Shown here: piece after piece, positions 5,561 to 6,822 of the stretch | Numbering within the stretch: the stretch's first letter is position 1 | Layout: each line of letters starts with the position of its first letter | DNA from: Clostridia bacterium | GTDB lineage: Bacteria; Bacillota; Clostridia; Oscillospirales; CAG-272 | Reading direction: 5' to 3' | Assembly: GCA_017453085.1 (NCBI GenBank) | Contig: JAFTKV010000207.1 | Coordinates: forward strand, 1 to 6,822 | Length of the DNA: 6,822 bases | Made by a program: the position numbers and the translations under genes | The notes under the pieces: generated by a model | What the model was told of the DNA's origin: nothing | What the model saw: the letters and a program-made list of their open reading frames with translations, nothing else | Database searches by the model: none

Positions 5561-6822
5561 ATGAATTTTGATCTGAAAGAAAAAATCCTGCGCTCGGTGA
5601 CAAAGCCGGGACGCTATATCGGCGGCGAGTACGGCGAGATCCTGAAGGACAAGAACGCCGTCAAATGTCGCTTTGCCTTCGCATTCCCCGATTCCTACGA
5701 GATTGGAATGTCCAACCTGGGCGTGCGGATCCTCTACGGTGCGCTGAACAGGGAAGAGGACATCTGGTGCGAGCGCTGCTACTCTCCCTGGGTGGATATG
5801 GAGGAGCAGCTGCGCACGCACAACCTGCCCATGTGGGCGCACGAGAGCGGCGACCCGCTGAAGGAGTTCGATTTCCTGGGCTTTACCCTCCAGTACGAGA
5901 TGTGCTACACCAACGTAGTCAACCTGCTGGATCTGGCGCAGATCCCTCTGCTGGCAGCCGATCGCTCTGAGGAGGATCCCATCGTCATCGGCGGCGGTCC
6001 TTGCACCTACAATCCCGAGCCGGTCTGCGACTTCTTCGACCTCTTCTCCATCGGTGAGGGTGAGGAGGCGTTGGTGGAAATTTGTCGACTATATATTAAT
6101 ATGAAGGAAAACGGAACCTACACCCGTAAATCCTTCCTGCACGAGGCGGCAAAGATCCCCGGCTTTTACGTCCCCTCGCTGTACGAGGTTACCTATAACG
6201 AAGATGCCACCATCCGTGCGTACACTCCCGTGTGCGACGATATTCCGAAGCGCATCACCAAGCGGATCATGAAGGATCTGGACACCTCCTACTACCCCGA
6301 GAAGGTGGTCATGCCTTACATCGAGACGGTTCACGACCGCATCGTGCTGGAGGTATACCGCGGCTGTATCCGCGGCTGTCGCTTCTGCCAGGCGGGAATG
6401 ACCTACCGTCCTGTGCGGGAAAAGACTCCCGAGGTGCTGAACGCGCAGGCAAAGCTGCTGTACGAGAACACCGGCTACGACGAAATCTCTCTGTGCTCGC
6501 TGTCCATCTCGGACTACACCTGCCTGGATACGCTGACCAACGAGCTCCTGGAATGGACCAACGAGGCGAAGGTCAGCCTGTCGCTCCCCTCCCTGCGGGT
6601 CAACAGCTTCACCTCGGAGCTGATGGAGAAGATCTCCGGTGTCCGCGCCAGCGGTATCACCTTTGCGCCCGAGGCGGGCACTCAGCGACTGCGGGACGTG
6701 ATCAACAAGAATCTGACCGAAGAGGATCTGCTCCGTGCTTGTAACGTGGCATTTGATTACGGCAAGAACACGGTGAAGCTCTACTTTATGAACGGTCTGC
6801 CTACCGAGACCGACGACGACAT
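5561..6822 (+). CDS. TIGR03960-type B12-binding radical SAM protein, N-terminal part
   Basis: The frame is open from ATG 5561 (GGAG at 5551-5554, 6 nt spacing) to the window end: 420 codons, with the C-terminus missing. The N-terminal part (about 15-175) matches the family's B12-binding-like domain: KPGRYIGGEYGEI, FAFPDSYEIGMSNLGVRILY, EFDFLGFTLQYEMCYTNV, IVIGGGPCTYNPEP and DLFSIGEGEEALVE. The radical SAM core starts near 255 with EVYRGCIRGCRFCQAG; C269, C273 and C276 of CxxxCxxC bind the 4Fe-4S cluster that cleaves S-adenosylmethionine. Further core signs are ISLCSLSISDY, SLPSLRVNSF and FAPEAGTQRLRDVINKN (368-384). The cobalamin motif DxHxxG is present only as DSYEIG. The reaction is not known to me. 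In other Firmicutes this gene often stands near a TIGR03936 (DUF2344) partner, RNase E/G and ribosomal protein genes; downstream context is outside the window. It is the third gene of the rlmB unit. Confidence 0.92.
   Translation, partial: MNFDLKEKILRSVTKPGRYIGGEYGEILKDKNAVKCRFAFAFPDSYEIGMSNLGVRILYGALNREEDIWCERCYSPWVDMEEQLRTHNLPMWAHESGDPLKEFDFLGFTLQYEMCYTNVVNLLDLAQIPLLAADRSEEDPIVIGGGPCTYNPEPVCDFFDLFSIGEGEEALVEICRLYINMKENGTYTRKSFLHEAAKIPGFYVPSLYEVTYNEDATIRAYTPVCDDIPKRITKRIMKDLDTSYYPEKVVMPYIETVHDRIVLEVYRGCIRGCRFCQAGMTYRPVREKTPEVLNAQAKLLYENTGYDEISLCSLSISDYTCLDTLTNELLEWTNEAKVSLSLPSLRVNSFTSELMEKISGVRASGITFAPEAGTQRLRDVINKNLTEEDLLRACNVAFDYGKNTVKLYFMNGLPTETDDD

Noticed and set aside
6232..6744. Open frame in another + frame within the radical SAM gene, with a similar one at 5665-5970
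   Set aside because: Both are out of frame with the continuous 420-codon radical SAM reading frame, which carries all family motifs and needs no frameshift.

Overview
The window reads as a piece of a Firmicutes chromosome, most likely a gut Clostridia of the Oscillospiraceae/Ruminococcaceae type (inference). The reasons are the gene families present (a DUF4364 protein, a CxxC-x17-CxxC zinc ribbon, a TIGR03960-type radical SAM protein), sigma-A promoters with TTGACA/TATAAT elements, GGAGG-type ribosome binding sites, and moderately GC-rich genes separated by AT-rich spacers. All genes are on the + strand. I see no tRNA, rRNA, IS element, CRISPR array or attachment site.

Layout. (1) 1-671: C-terminal part of an oligopeptide-type ABC transporter substrate-binding protein, cut by the window edge, followed by a hairpin with a short T run. 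(2) 751-1299: a DUF4364 winged-helix protein whose RBS lies 3 nt after that hairpin, followed by two consecutive terminator hairpins. (3) 1417-2090: a strong promoter, an AT-rich leader with a long hairpin, and a small sigma-70-family factor resembling SigH. (4) 2223-2501: a 92-residue double zinc-ribbon protein, closed by a perfect 15-bp terminator. (5) 2581-6822: an extended -10 promoter, then an apparent operon of rlmB (23S rRNA Gm2251 methyltransferase), a 693-residue membrane protein and the first 420 codons of a B12-binding-like radical SAM protein that runs off the window.

The most unusual gene is the 693-residue membrane protein at 3448-5529. By eye its C-terminal two thirds follow the layout of a P1B-type cation ATPase: M4 helix, P domain, N domain, rest of the P domain, M5 and M6. 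Every catalytic signature has been replaced or lost: DKTGT is replaced by QDSEV, the HP loop by GS, TGDN by TFDPN, and GDGxND and the TGE actuator motif are absent. It also has a charged, probably disordered N-terminal tail of about 150 residues. It looks like an intact, maintained pseudo-P-type ATPase placed between an rRNA methyltransferase and a radical SAM gene, so a structural or sensory role is more likely than ion pumping.

The rest is ordinary housekeeping. The regulatory points worth attention are the hairpin against the DUF4364 RBS and the hairpin just before the sigma factor start, which has no good Shine-Dalgarno sequence.
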